This document shows positions 26,729 to 33,805 of a DNA stretch of 64,000 nucleotides, piece after piece (the first letter of the stretch is position 1; each line of letters starts with the position of its first letter). This DNA is from Oscillospiraceae bacterium. Its GTDB lineage: Bacteria; Bacillota; Clostridia; UBA1381; UBA9506. A program made the position numbers and the translations under genes. The stretch spans positions 62,001-126,000 of the forward strand of contig SVJJ01000002.1 of the NCBI GenBank assembly GCA_015069045.1. The letters run 5' to 3'. The notes under the pieces are model-generated. The model was not told where the DNA came from. It worked only from the letters and a program-made list of their open reading frames with translations, and ran no database searches.

Positions 26729-27937
26729 TTAGACTAGTGCAGACCGTAATTGTATAGGAGAACGGTAAAAATCCATACCGGTTTTTCCTGCCACCGGATT
26801 GGGGTATAACAAGCTATATACATCTGTTGCTATGCAATCTATTGCAAACAAGCGTGCCGCCTCCCTGCTTTGCGGTTGATAGTCTGCCGTTTTAGTAATA
26901 ATGGGGAGTATTGATGTTTTTTGCAAATGTCGCAACACCTCACCACCTCTGTTCCCCAAGGCAAGCACGCGACCATAACAGGGTAAAATGGTTTCATCGT
27001 CTTTACTAATGCCCAACAAAACATTCATCATAACCCGTTGTATGCGCGCCAGCGGATACCGTTTCGTGTGAGCTGTTGCTGCAATTTCCGAAGCAGTTCT
27101 GCAGGCAGCACCCGCATCCATTAATCGTTTCTCTAAACCCTCCGACACGCCGCTGATACCTGCTAATTCTTCTCGTTTCGTTCGCATAAGCGCGTAACAA
27201 AGAAGAGAATCTAACCCGTGATAATTAACAGGGGCTCGGCCACGCGCCACTTCCCGTTGGTAAATTTGAAATGCTTTTGAAGGCATATAGGCTTCAATGG
27301 ATTGACCCTCGGCCACTTTGGTACGAATACCCCCCGCACTTAAAAATCCATGTTCCGGTTCTGTTCCATCATGAGCGCCCCGACGGCAAATAACTGCCGG
27401 AGAGAGCTTTGCCCTAAAGAAATTAATCGCTTTAATATATTCAATCCCCAAAATATCATTGGGTCTTTCTTCAAATTTTTCATTTAAAGGCATCATGGTC
27501 CGGAAAGTTTCAGCGCAAGCTTGTGGATAGCTTTTCCCCGTCGATAAATGCCGTTTAAGTACTTCTTGAAATTCCACCGACACAGCCGTTTCAGCCGCTG
27601 TCTTAAGCCATGCTGCATTGCCGCATTCGCTACCAAAAGCCAAGTATCCTTCTACACCAAGTCCGGCTAAAAGAGACACAGCGCCACGAGCAAATCCCTC
27701 TGCAGATTGAAGACTATATAGCGCCGGCAGTTCCAACACCAGGTCGCAACCATAATGAATTGCCATTTCGGCTCGTGCCCACTTATCAAGCAACGCCGGC
27801 TCGCCTCGTTGCACAAAAGAACCACTCATTAGGCAGATAGCGGCATCACAGCCCAATGCTTCTTTTTGCGTACTTAACTGGTAGGCATGTCCGTTATGAA
27901 AGGGATTATATTCACAAATGACTGCCATTAGTTTCAT
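26729..27937 (-). CDS. tmcAL: tRNA(Met) cytidine acetate ligase TmcAL
   Basis: TmcAL (YlbM) activates acetate with ATP and acetylates C34 of elongator tRNA(Met), securing AUG decoding. The 402-residue protein begins MKLMAVICEYNPFHNGHAYQ, where FHNGH is the nucleotidyltransferase HxGH motif. IMSGSF-like CLMSGSFVQRGEP and DLVLELPALYSLQSAE follow as in the family. I chose ATG 27937 because GTGGGTGA lies 7 bases upstream; the GTG at 27949 overlaps that site. It ends the his run and is followed by a good terminator. Confidence 0.93.
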   Translation of the reverse strand: MKLMAVICEYNPFHNGHAYQLSTQKEALGCDAAICLMSGSFVQRGEPALLDKWARAEMAIHYGCDLVLELPALYSLQSAEGFARGAVSLLAGLGVEGYLAFGSECGNAAWLKTAAETAVSVEFQEVLKRHLSTGKSYPQACAETFRTMMPLNEKFEERPNDILGIEYIKAINFFRAKLSPAVICRRGAHDGTEPEHGFLSAGGIRTKVAEGQSIEAYMPSKAFQIYQREVARGRAPVNYHGLDSLLCYALMRTKREELAGISGVSEGLEKRLMDAGAACRTASEIAATAHTKRYPLARIQRVMMNVLLGISKDDETILPCYGRVLALGNRGGEVLRHLQKTSILPIITKTADYQPQSREAARLFAIDCIATDVYSLLYPNPVAGKTGMDFYRSPIQLRSALV

Positions 27938-27949
27938 GGTTTCACCCAC

Positions 27950-28570
27950 TTATCGACGTTTATCAAGCTCCGATGTAAGATTTTCCCAAGTTAAACCACG
28001 TTCTACCATAACCACCATTAAGTGATATAACAAATCGCAGGCCTCATACTCCAATTCGCTTACATCGGGATTTTTTGCAGCAATGATAACCTCTGCCGAT
28101 TCTTCGCCAATTTTTTTCAGTTGTTTATCAATACCCTTTGTAAAAAGGTAATTTGTATATGAACCTTCTTTAGGATTAGATTTTCTATCTGTAATAACAT
28201 CAAAAACATCCTTTAAAACTGTTAAGGAAACCGTTTCTCGTTTGTAGTCTGATAAGGAACCATCTTGTTCCATTTTTCGATAAAAGCAAGTTTTCTCACC
28301 GGTATGACATGCTGGGCCCGCCGGGTCTACCTTAATGATAAGGGCATCCTCGTCACAGTCAACCAAAATATCCTTCACCCACAAAATATTACCGGAGTGT
28401 TCTCCTTTAACCCACAAGCATTGACGGGAGCGGGAAAAAAACGTTGCCTTACCGGTTTCTAAAGTAAGCCGCAGAGACTCCTCATTCATATATGCCAGCA
28501 TTAAAATACGGCCGGAAATATAATCCTGAGCCACCGCTGGAATTAACCCTTTTTCATCAAATTTTAACAT
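27950..28570 (-). CDS. hisIE: Bifunctional HisI/HisE histidine biosynthesis protein
   Basis: The protein fuses phosphoribosyl-AMP cyclohydrolase (about residues 1-105; [33 protein letters not shown] and the zinc-binding [16 protein letters not shown]) to phosphoribosyl-ATP pyrophosphohydrolase (about 110-206; [20 protein letters not shown]). These are the second and third steps of histidine synthesis. I chose ATG 28570 (MLKFDEKG, 206 residues), with GAAAGGAAGG upstream, over the GTG at 28594. tmcAL follows directly. Confidence 0.95.
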   Translation of the reverse strand: MLKFDEKGLIPAVAQDYISGRILMLAYMNEESLRLTLETGKATFFSRSRQCLWVKGEHSGNILWVKDILVDCDEDALIIKVDPAGPACHTGEKTCFYRKMEQDGSLSDYKRETVSLTVLKDVFDVITDRKSNPKEGSYTNYLFTKGIDKQLKKIGEESAEVIIAAKNPDVSELEYEACDLLYHLMVVMVERGLTWENLTSELDKRR

Positions 28571-28590
28571 AGTTTTTGCCTTCCTTTCTC

Positions 28591-29349
28591 TCACAATCGC
28601 ACGGGAATGCCTGTTTCCCGCAAATATGTCTTAAGTTCATGAATTGACAGTTCCTTATAGTGAAATAGCGACGCCGCTAAAACAGCATCGGCACCACCCT
28701 GTATAATAGCATCCCGAAAATGTGCTTTTTCGCCAGCGCCACCAGAAGCTATAACCGGAATTGAAACAGCATCAGATACGGCTTTGGTAATAGTTAAGTC
28801 ATAACCCGCCTTGGTGCCGTCAGCATCCATACTGGTTAACAGAATTTCGCCGGCACCTAAAGACTCTGCTTTTTTAGCCCACTCCACAGCGTCAATCCCT
28901 GTATCCACACGACCGCCATTTAAATAAACGGTGTAGCCACCATCGGGCTTACTTTTTGCATCAATGGCCACAACAACACATTGGGAACCAAATTTATCGG
29001 CTGCTTCAGCAATTAACGCCGGCCTATGTATGGCAGCAGAATTAACAGAAATTTTATCTGCACCAGCTTTTAGAATTTCCTTAAAATCCTCTACTGTGCG
29101 AATGCCGCCGCCAACCGTAAAGGGAATAAAAACCTGTTCTGCAGTTTTTTCAACCAAATCAAGAATAATGCTACGAGCATCTGAGGATGCTGTAATGTCT
29201 AAAAAAACCAGTTCATCTGCGCCCGCCTCATCATAGGCTTTGGCAATGGCTACAGGGTCACCGGCATCCTGCAAGTTTACAAAATTAACGCCTTTAACCA
29301 CGCGACCGCCATGAACGTCCAAACAAGGGATAATCCGTTTTGTCAACAT
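28591..29349 (-). CDS. hisF: Imidazole glycerol phosphate synthase subunit HisF
   Basis: HisF is the cyclase half of the synthase that, with the glutaminase HisH, makes imidazole glycerol phosphate and AICAR. The 252-residue TIM barrel begins [20 protein letters not shown], with both catalytic aspartates visible (PCLDVHG and [15 protein letters not shown]) and phosphate-binding GGGIRT and ASGGAG loops. It overlaps hisA by 7 bases. hisH, needed for glutamine-dependent activity, is not in the cluster. Confidence 0.97.
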   Translation of the reverse strand: MLTKRIIPCLDVHGGRVVKGVNFVNLQDAGDPVAIAKAYDEAGADELVFLDITASSDARSIILDLVEKTAEQVFIPFTVGGGIRTVEDFKEILKAGADKISVNSAAIHRPALIAEAADKFGSQCVVVAIDAKSKPDGGYTVYLNGGRVDTGIDAVEWAKKAESLGAGEILLTSMDADGTKAGYDLTITKAVSDAVSIPVIASGGAGEKAHFRDAIIQGGADAVLAASLFHYKELSIHELKTYLRETGIPVRL

Positions 29350-30071
29350 AGGCCTGCCTCCCCTTCCAATTGAACTGCTGCCCTTAAATCCACAGAACCT
29401 GCATAAAGAGCTTTACCTACAATAGCACCACTAACACCGGTTTTTGTAAGAGCCCGCAAATCTTCTAAACTACCCACACCACCGGAGGCAATCACGCCCG
29501 AGCCAAAGGCTCTTGACATTTCGATCATAGCCTCTAAATTTGGTCCGCTAAGCATACCGTCTGTCGCAATATCTGTGTAAATAATATGCTGAACACCGGC
29601 TTTCTTCATAGCCATAGCCATATCAATGGCACGCCAATTGCTGACCTGTTCCCAACCCGAAACAGCTGCAAAACCATCCTTAGCATCAATACCAACTGCA
29701 ATTTTTTCACCATATCTTGCTACGGCTTGTGTAACAAAGGCCGGGTCGCGAACTGCTATCGTGCCTAAAATAACACGGGAAACACCACCTGAGAGCAGCT
29801 CGTCAATATCAGCCATGGTTCTAATGCCGCCACCGGTTTGCACAGGAATAGGCAGCTCCTTTGCAATTTCGCAAATAACCCGACGGTTGTCACTTTTTTC
29901 TTGGCGTGCACCATCTAAATCCACAAGGTGCAACCAGGAAGCACCTTGCCCGGCCCATTTTTTTGCTGTTTGCAAAGGTTGATCCGAATAGATCGTTGTT
30001 TTATCAAAATCACCTTGGACAAGACGCACACACTGTCCGCCCCGTAGGTCAATTGCCGGATAGATAATCAT
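29343..30071 (-). CDS. hisA: ProFAR isomerase HisA
   Basis: HisA is the Amadori isomerase that converts ProFAR to PRFAR in histidine synthesis. The 242-residue TIM barrel begins [20 protein letters not shown], with the general base Asp in AIDLRGG and the acid Asp in [16 protein letters not shown]. It is first in the hisA-hisF-hisIE-tmcAL run and has a promoter about 60 bases upstream. hisG, hisD, hisC, hisB and hisH are absent from this locus. Confidence 0.97.
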   Translation of the reverse strand: MIIYPAIDLRGGQCVRLVQGDFDKTTIYSDQPLQTAKKWAGQGASWLHLVDLDGARQEKSDNRRVICEIAKELPIPVQTGGGIRTMADIDELLSGGVSRVILGTIAVRDPAFVTQAVARYGEKIAVGIDAKDGFAAVSGWEQVSNWRAIDMAMAMKKAGVQHIIYTDIATDGMLSGPNLEAMIEMSRAFGSGVIASGGVGSLEDLRALTKTGVSGAIVGKALYAGSVDLRAAVQLEGEAGLC

Positions 30072-30128
30072 GCTTGTTCTCCATTCTCAATAAAATGAAT
30101 AAATATACAAAAATCTGTATACTAAAAT

Positions 30129-30157
30129 AGTATATCACAGAATCCCCATGATTGCAA
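30129..30157 (-). promoter_or_regulatory. Sigma-A-like promoter of the his cluster
   Basis: On the minus strand TTGCAA (30152-30157), 17 bases, TATACT (30129-30134). I see no T-box or histidine leader peptide in the short leader. Confidence 0.65.
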
Positions 30158-30204
30158 GGTACGGCGTGTAAAAAAACAAGTTTTAAACAGTAAAAAATGA
30201 AAAT

Positions 30205-30233
30205 TTGACAAATATTTTTAAAATTGATATACT
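30205..30233 (+). promoter_or_regulatory. Sigma-A-like promoter for YdcF-family gene
   Basis: Perfect TTGACA (30205-30210), 17 bases, TATACT (30228-30233), 32 bases before the ATG at 30266. Confidence 0.8.
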
Positions 30234-30265
30234 AAACAAAAGAATAAAAGTGAGGTATTTTGCTT

Positions 30266-31015
30266 ATGAAAGCCTTTTTTCGGTTTTTATTAGCCACTAT
30301 TGGCCTATTAATTTTAATGAATGCAGGCTATTTGTGGATGGTATCCAACTATAATCTGGGTTTATTATTAGCAACAATCCTTGGATGTGTATTTTTATTA
30401 TATGCCCTGCTGTTTAATGTAATAAATCGCTTACTCCGTAACACCTTTGGTCGCATTATAAAGGTAAGTATATTGATTACAGCCACTATTTTTATTTTTA
30501 TTTCTACTTTAATCAGCGTTGCCGGGCGCAGTAATACTGTCACATACCAAGAAGATGCTATTATCGTGTTGGGGGCAGGCATTCACGAAGAGCAGGTATC
30601 CCGTGTTTTAGCATATCGACTGGATACAGCGTTGCAATACCACAAAATGAATCCTCATGCTTTATTGGTGCTTTCCGGCGGCCAAGGGCCAGGGGAAACC
30701 ATATCAGAGGCAGCGGCAATGGAACGATATTTATTGGCCCGTGGTGCAGATCCGGCAAAAATTATTCGGGAGGAACGCGCTACCTCTACCTATGAAAACT
30801 TTTTAAATTCAAAAGAGCTGTTAGACGCAACATTAAAAACACCCTATAAGATCGCTTATATAACAAATCAATTTCACATGTACCGCGCCGGCCGTATTGC
30901 CGTAACCGCCGGGCTTTTCCCTACCAGATTCCATGCGCAAAACGACCTAATAACGCTCCTACCCGATTATCTCCGAGAATGCTGTGCTATCCTAAATTTT
31001 TGGATAAGAGGATGA
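30266..31015 (+). CDS. YdcF/SanA family (DUF218) membrane protein
   Basis: The 249-residue protein has two or three N-terminal membrane segments (about residues 4-22, 28-46 and 58-80), then a DUF218 domain: DAIIVLGAGIHEEQVSRVL, LLVLSGGQGPGETISEAAAM and ATSTYENFLNSK. Relatives (SanA, ElyC, YdcF) are tied to envelope integrity, though the reaction is unknown. I chose ATG 30266 with GTGAGG ten bases upstream; a TTG at 30260 is less likely. Its stop is followed after three bases by the left end of the mobile unit, so an insertion may have replaced its original downstream region. Confidence 0.9.
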   Translation: MKAFFRFLLATIGLLILMNAGYLWMVSNYNLGLLLATILGCVFLLYALLFNVINRLLRNTFGRIIKVSILITATIFIFISTLISVAGRSNTVTYQEDAIIVLGAGIHEEQVSRVLAYRLDTALQYHKMNPHALLVLSGGQGPGETISEAAAMERYLLARGADPAKIIREERATSTYENFLNSKELLDATLKTPYKIAYITNQFHMYRAGRIAVTAGLFPTRFHAQNDLITLLPDYLRECCAILNFWIRG

Positions 31016-31018
31016 TGT

Positions 31019-31055
31019 AAAAAGGGACTGTATAGGGTGTGTACTCTTAAGGACA
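31019..31055 (+). repeat. Left terminal inverted repeat
   Basis: Starts AAAAAGGGACTGTATA and ends CTTAAGGACA; these outer 16 and inner 10 bases are identical to the reverse complement of 32746-32782, while the 11 bases between differ. Confidence 0.75.
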
Positions 31056-31062
31056 GTAATTT

Positions 31063-31100
31063 TAAAAGGCAGAAACGAAATCAATCGTTTCTGCCTTTTA
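31063..31100. terminator. Left subterminal hairpin, terminator-like
   Basis: A 16-bp perfect stem (31063-31078 with 31085-31100), 6-base loop, ending CTGCCTTTTA. It may end transcription of the YdcF-family gene, or serve the element as a recognised hairpin. Confidence 0.75.
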
Positions 31101-31106
31101 TCGTAA

Positions 31107-31128
31107 GGGACGATGCCCACATCGTCCC
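31107..31128. repeat. REP-like hairpin A
   Basis: GGGACGATG (31107-31115), loop CCCA, CATCGTCCC (31120-31128). Similar in layout to hairpin B; together they resemble REP-type sequences near RAYT genes. Confidence 0.6.
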
Positions 31129-31160
31129 GTTTTAAGGTCTTAGGATTATCCTTAATATTT

Positions 31161-31181
31161 GGAAGATGCCATACATCTTCC
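31161..31181. repeat. REP-like hairpin B
   Basis: GGAAGATG (31161-31168), loop CCATA, CATCTTCC (31174-31181). It shares GATGCC and CATC with hairpin A while the outer stem pairs differ together. Confidence 0.6.
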
Positions 31182-31205
31182 CTGCTTGTTATAGTAGCGG
31201 ACAAA

Positions 31206-31901
31206 TTATTGGTAAAAGCCTGCATTACCCAATGTTGTAGTTCCGCTTGAGTATGATGTAAAAAATTGAATTTTAAAATCGTTACAACCTGTTATATCAA
31301 TATCAATATTAACTGGTCTTGATGTTTTATCTAATTCTGGAGAAGTATATATAGTTTTTCCATCAGCAATTATTTTTATATATTTTGTACCACTCACAGT
31401 GCCTTCGCGCATGTATAACGTTGCTTTAAAACGGCTGTATTTCATATTTAGCAAATATTCAATTTCACTACCACTGTACTGAATCTGTATGCCATCACTA
31501 TACCTATTGCCGTAATTATCAACAAGAGCATCTCCACTTAATATATGATAGTCATCACCACTAATATTTTTTAAGTCGGTAATATATTTTGTTGGGAACT
31601 CAAGTTTTCCATCCATATCGCCAAGATAAACCGTATATTCAGGGCCATCCCAATAAACTGCTTTTCCTAAAGCATCTGCCACAGCTCGCACTGGAAGATA
31701 TGTAGTACCATTATAAATCATCGGCTCAACTCTGTTGCCGTTAGCATCCGTTGGATTTAATTTCTTTCCATCAACAACAATCTTGATGCCGTTTGCAACA
31801 ACATCATATAATGTTGTTGTGTTAGCAGCAATAGCCGCCCCGCCTGTAATTGTCGTTCCAATCAACGCACCAGCAATTAATCCTTGTAATCTTTTCTTCA
31901 T
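31206..31901 (-). CDS. Secreted stalk-domain/NPCBM-like protein (element cargo)
   Basis: The 231-residue protein has a signal peptide (MKKRLQGLIAGALIGTTITG and on to about residue 27), then a copper-amine-oxidase N-terminal-like 'stalk' domain (about 30-95; KIVVDGKKLNP, YNGTTYLPVRAVADALGKAV) and a C-terminal beta domain resembling NPCBM carbohydrate-binding modules (about 130-231; RPVNIDIDITGCNDFKIQF). It is exported and probably cell-surface attached or sugar-binding; no enzymatic residues are evident. It lies inside the mobile unit, divergent from the transposase, as a passenger. A TTTGGAGG-type ribosome binding site precedes it. Confidence 0.75.
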   Translation of the reverse strand: MKKRLQGLIAGALIGTTITGGAAIAANTTTLYDVVANGIKIVVDGKKLNPTDANGNRVEPMIYNGTTYLPVRAVADALGKAVYWDGPEYTVYLGDMDGKLEFPTKYITDLKNISGDDYHILSGDALVDNYGNRYSDGIQIQYSGSEIEYLLNMKYSRFKATLYMREGTVSGTKYIKIIADGKTIYTSPELDKTSRPVNIDIDITGCNDFKIQFFTSYSSGTTTLGNAGFYQ

Positions 31902-31947
31902 AGTGTTTTACCTCCAAACGTTTAATTGTGATTTAATAGTTAAAAGT

Positions 31948-31976
31948 ATTATAACATATAATTCCTCTAAATGCAA
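31948..31976 (-). promoter_or_regulatory. Promoter of the stalk-domain gene
   Basis: On the minus strand TTGCAT (31971-31976), 17 bases, TATAAT (31948-31953). The -35 overlaps one arm of a dyad whose other arm lies just before the divergent small gene. Confidence 0.65.
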
Positions 31977-32031
31977 TACATTTGTTATGCATACGGCAAA
32001 ACTATATTTATATATAATTGTATTGCAGAGG
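31964..32031. promoter_or_regulatory. Dyad spanning the divergent control region
   Basis: CCTCT-aaa-TGCAATACA (31964-31980) is mirrored by TGTATTGCAGAGG (32019-32031). The arms flank the divergent promoter region, one over the stalk-gene -35 and one over the ribosome binding site of the small gene, so they are candidate operator half-sites or a transposase hairpin. Confidence 0.5.
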
Positions 32032-32038
32032 TGATTAT

Positions 32039-32212
32039 ATGAAAAAGTTTAAGATTCCATCTATTCCGCCAACAACTAATAAATGTATCAGATTTCCAAA
32101 TGATATAATTGATGCTGTGGAAAAGGCAATAGAAGGCAAAAATTGTACATTTACTGCTTTTGTTGTTGAATCAGTTCGAGTTGCATTAGAAAACATTGAA
32201 GATGAAAAATAA
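32039..32212 (+). CDS. Small ribbon-helix-helix-like protein
   Basis: A 57-residue protein starting MKKFKIPSIPPTTNKCIRFP, with a short beta-like segment KCIRFPNDIIDAVEKAIEG followed by two helices ending ESVRVALENIEDEK. This layout (strand-helix-helix, about 45 residues) matches ribbon-helix-helix DNA-binding proteins, many of which occur beside RAYT genes. AGAGGTGATT is its ribosome binding site. Its end overlaps the transposase start by 11 bases, so the two are translationally coupled. Inference: a repressor or accessory factor of the transposase. Confidence 0.7.
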   Translation: MKKFKIPSIPPTTNKCIRFPNDIIDAVEKAIEGKNCTFTAFVVESVRVALENIEDEK

Positions 32213-32726
32213 TTTACCAAAACGAAAATCAACAAGATTAAAAGGGTATGATTATTCTGCACCCGGTGCATATTTTGTTACAATTTGCGTGAAAGACAGA
32301 AAAGAATTATTATCAAAGATAATTGTAGGGACAGGCGTCCTCGACTGTCCGCAAAACATATTAACAAATTACGGAGAAATTGCAAACAAACATCTTCAAA
32401 ACATGAGTGATTTTTATGAAGATATTAAATTGACAAAGTTTGTAATAATGCCAAATCATATTCATTTGTTGATTCAAATATTAGAAACAAACAAATCAAA
32501 CGGACCGTCGGGGACGCCGGTCCCTACAAATTCGGAGATGGCAAAATTCGTCAGTACATTTAAAAGGTTTTGCAACAAGGAATATGGCGAAAATATATGG
32601 CAGGCTCGTTCAAACGACCATATTATCCGCGATGAAATGGACTATCGAAAAATATGGGAATACATAGACACAAACCCTTTAAAATGGGAAAAAGATTGTT
32701 TTTATAACAGCGAAACGCCGATGTGA
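32202..32726 (+). CDS. REP-associated tyrosine transposase (RAYT, Y1/HUH)
   Basis: The 174-residue protein is a Y1-type single-strand transposase. Visible are the N-terminal KRKSTRLKGYDYSAPGAYFV, the HUH motif in VIMPNHIHLLIQI (two His around one residue), and the C-terminal DHIIRDEMDYRKIWEYIDTN with WQ just before it, typical of the RAYT group. Such enzymes cut and move REP sequences. I chose ATG 32202; a TTG six bases upstream is weaker. The gene itself contains two REP-like hairpins in frame (32325-32350 and 32502-32527), read as IIVGTGVLDCP and NGPSGTPVPTN. Looks intact. Confidence 0.9.
   Translation: MKNNLPKRKSTRLKGYDYSAPGAYFVTICVKDRKELLSKIIVGTGVLDCPQNILTNYGEIANKHLQNMSDFYEDIKLTKFVIMPNHIHLLIQILETNKSNGPSGTPVPTNSEMAKFVSTFKRFCNKEYGENIWQARSNDHIIRDEMDYRKIWEYIDTNPLKWEKDCFYNSETPM
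32325..32350 (+). repeat. REP-like hairpin 1 inside RAYT gene
   Basis: A 26-base unit starting GTAGGGAC; stem GGACAG (32329-32334) with CTGTCC (32345-32350) and a 10-base loop GCGTCCTCGA. It is homologous to 32502-32527 in reverse. Confidence 0.75.
32502..32527 (-). repeat. REP-like hairpin 2 inside RAYT gene, inverted
   Basis: On the minus strand 23 of 26 bases equal hairpin 1. Stem GGACCG/CGGTCC replaces GGACAG/CTGTCC, a paired A-T to C-G change, which implies the hairpin itself is under selection. Confidence 0.75.
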
Positions 32727-32743
32727 ATTTCACATCGGCGTTT
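32713..32743. terminator. Right subterminal hairpin over the RAYT stop codon
   Basis: A near-perfect dyad: AAACGCCGATGTGA against TCACATCGGCGTTT around a 3-base ATT loop. The TGA stop codon of the transposase lies in the left arm. GTTTATT follows; it acts as terminator and/or element-end hairpin. Confidence 0.75.
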
Positions 32744-32745
32744 AT

Positions 32746-32782
32746 TGTCCTTAAGAACACCGCGCATATACAGTCCCTTTTT
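32746..32782 (-). repeat. Right terminal inverted repeat
   Basis: Reverse complement starts AAAAAGGGACTGTATA and ends CTTAAGGACA, matching 31019-31055. Confidence 0.75.
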
Positions 32783-32796
32783 TATTATGTATTATT

Positions 32797-33714
32797 TTAT
32801 TTAATCTTTTTAATATCGTAAGGCGTTACCTGATATACAAAATAATTTAACCAGTTTGAATACAAAAGATTGGCATGGCTCCGCCAAGTAACCTGTGGCA
32901 TTTGTGACGGGTCGTCATTGGGAAAATAATGTTTTGGAACAGAAATAGGCAATCCGGCTTTCACATCACGCATATATTCCCGTTGCAAGGTAAAAGCATC
33001 GTATTCCGAATGACCCGTTACAAAAATTTGCCGCCCCCTCTTTGTGCTGATAACGTAGAGACCAGCCTCGTCAGAAGATGCCAAAATTTTCAATTGAGGC
33101 ACTTTTTCCACATCCTCCCGAAGAACGGTAGTATGTCGGGAATGAGGAGCCAAAAATACATCATCAAAACCACGGAATAATATGGAAGATTTATGCTCCA
33201 CGCGATGGTCATAAACACCGAAAAGTTTTTCAGGCAGGGAACGTTTTTTGATGCCATAATGATAATACAAACCCGCCTGAGCACCCCAACAAATATGAAA
33301 CGTGCTGGTTACATGGGTTTTTGTCCACTCAAAAATCTGACACAGTTCCTCCCAGTAATTTACTTCTTCAAATTCCATGAGTTCCACGGGGGCACCGGTA
33401 ATGACCATGCCGTCAAAGGTTTCTTCCTTTACTTCGGCAAAGGTTTTATAAAAGGATAACATGTGTTCTTCATTAATATTTTTTGACTTATAACTCTCTG
33501 TGTGGAGCAAAGTAAGTTCTACCTGCAGCGGTGTATTCCCCAGCAACCGCGCAAGCTGGGTTTCCGTTTCTATTTTGGTAGGCATTAAGTTTAAAATAGC
33601 TATTTTCAGGGGACGTATGTCCTGGGTTAGAGCCCGCGTTTCCGTAATAACAAATATGTTTTCTTCTGTAAGTGTTTTCGTTGCCGGAAGCCGATTGGGT
33701 ATCTTAATTGGCAT
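32797..33714 (-). CDS. metA: Homoserine O-acyltransferase MetA
   Basis: MetA acylates homoserine with acetyl- or succinyl-CoA at the start of methionine synthesis. The 305-residue protein has the family start [20 protein letters not shown], the nucleophile block [18 protein letters not shown] with its cysteine, and the late [16 protein letters not shown] carrying the catalytic Glu and His region. Acyl specificity depends on one residue near the active site that I have not resolved; many clostridial MetA proteins use acetyl-CoA. The gene starts 91 bases after the tyrS stop with no visible SAM riboswitch. Confidence 0.95.
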   Translation of the reverse strand: MPIKIPNRLPATKTLTEENIFVITETRALTQDIRPLKIAILNLMPTKIETETQLARLLGNTPLQVELTLLHTESYKSKNINEEHMLSFYKTFAEVKEETFDGMVITGAPVELMEFEEVNYWEELCQIFEWTKTHVTSTFHICWGAQAGLYYHYGIKKRSLPEKLFGVYDHRVEHKSSILFRGFDDVFLAPHSRHTTVLREDVEKVPQLKILASSDEAGLYVISTKRGRQIFVTGHSEYDAFTLQREYMRDVKAGLPISVPKHYFPNDDPSQMPQVTWRSHANLLYSNWLNYFVYQVTPYDIKKIK

Positions 33715-33764
33715 CTATATCTTCCTCCTTGTCATGCAACCTCATTATCAATATCATAGCAAAA

Positions 33765-33786
33765 CGCGCCCCGGAAAACCGAGGCG
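33765..33786 (-). terminator. Terminator of tyrS
   Basis: On the minus strand CGCCTCGG, loop TTTT, CCGGGGCG (one G-T-type mismatch), followed by CGTTTTG. Confidence 0.75.
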
Positions 33787-33805
33787 TGTGTTCCTTTTTT
33801 ATTTA

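Larger units (their letters stand above)
31019..32782. mobile_element. Putative RAYT-carrying transposable unit with TIRs
   Basis: A 1764-base unit bounded by 37-base imperfect inverted repeats (about 30 of 37 identical, with the outer 16 and inner 10 perfect). Inside lie a Y1/HUH REP-associated tyrosine transposase, an overlapping small DNA-binding-like gene, and a divergent secreted stalk-domain protein, with subterminal hairpins at both ends. I see no clear target-site duplication. IS200/IS605-type elements use HUH transposases and subterminal hairpins but usually lack long inverted repeats, so the combination is odd. The boundary call rests on the repeats alone. Confidence 0.65.

Noticed and set aside
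31010-32795. Target-site duplication around the RAYT unit
   Set aside because: Flanks (GATGATGT on the left, TATTATGT on the right) are only loosely similar and not adjacent in the same register; I do not count this as a duplication.
33715-33805. SAM riboswitch before metA
   Set aside because: Only about 90 bases lie between tyrS and metA and they hold the tyrS terminator; no SAM aptamer motifs are seen.
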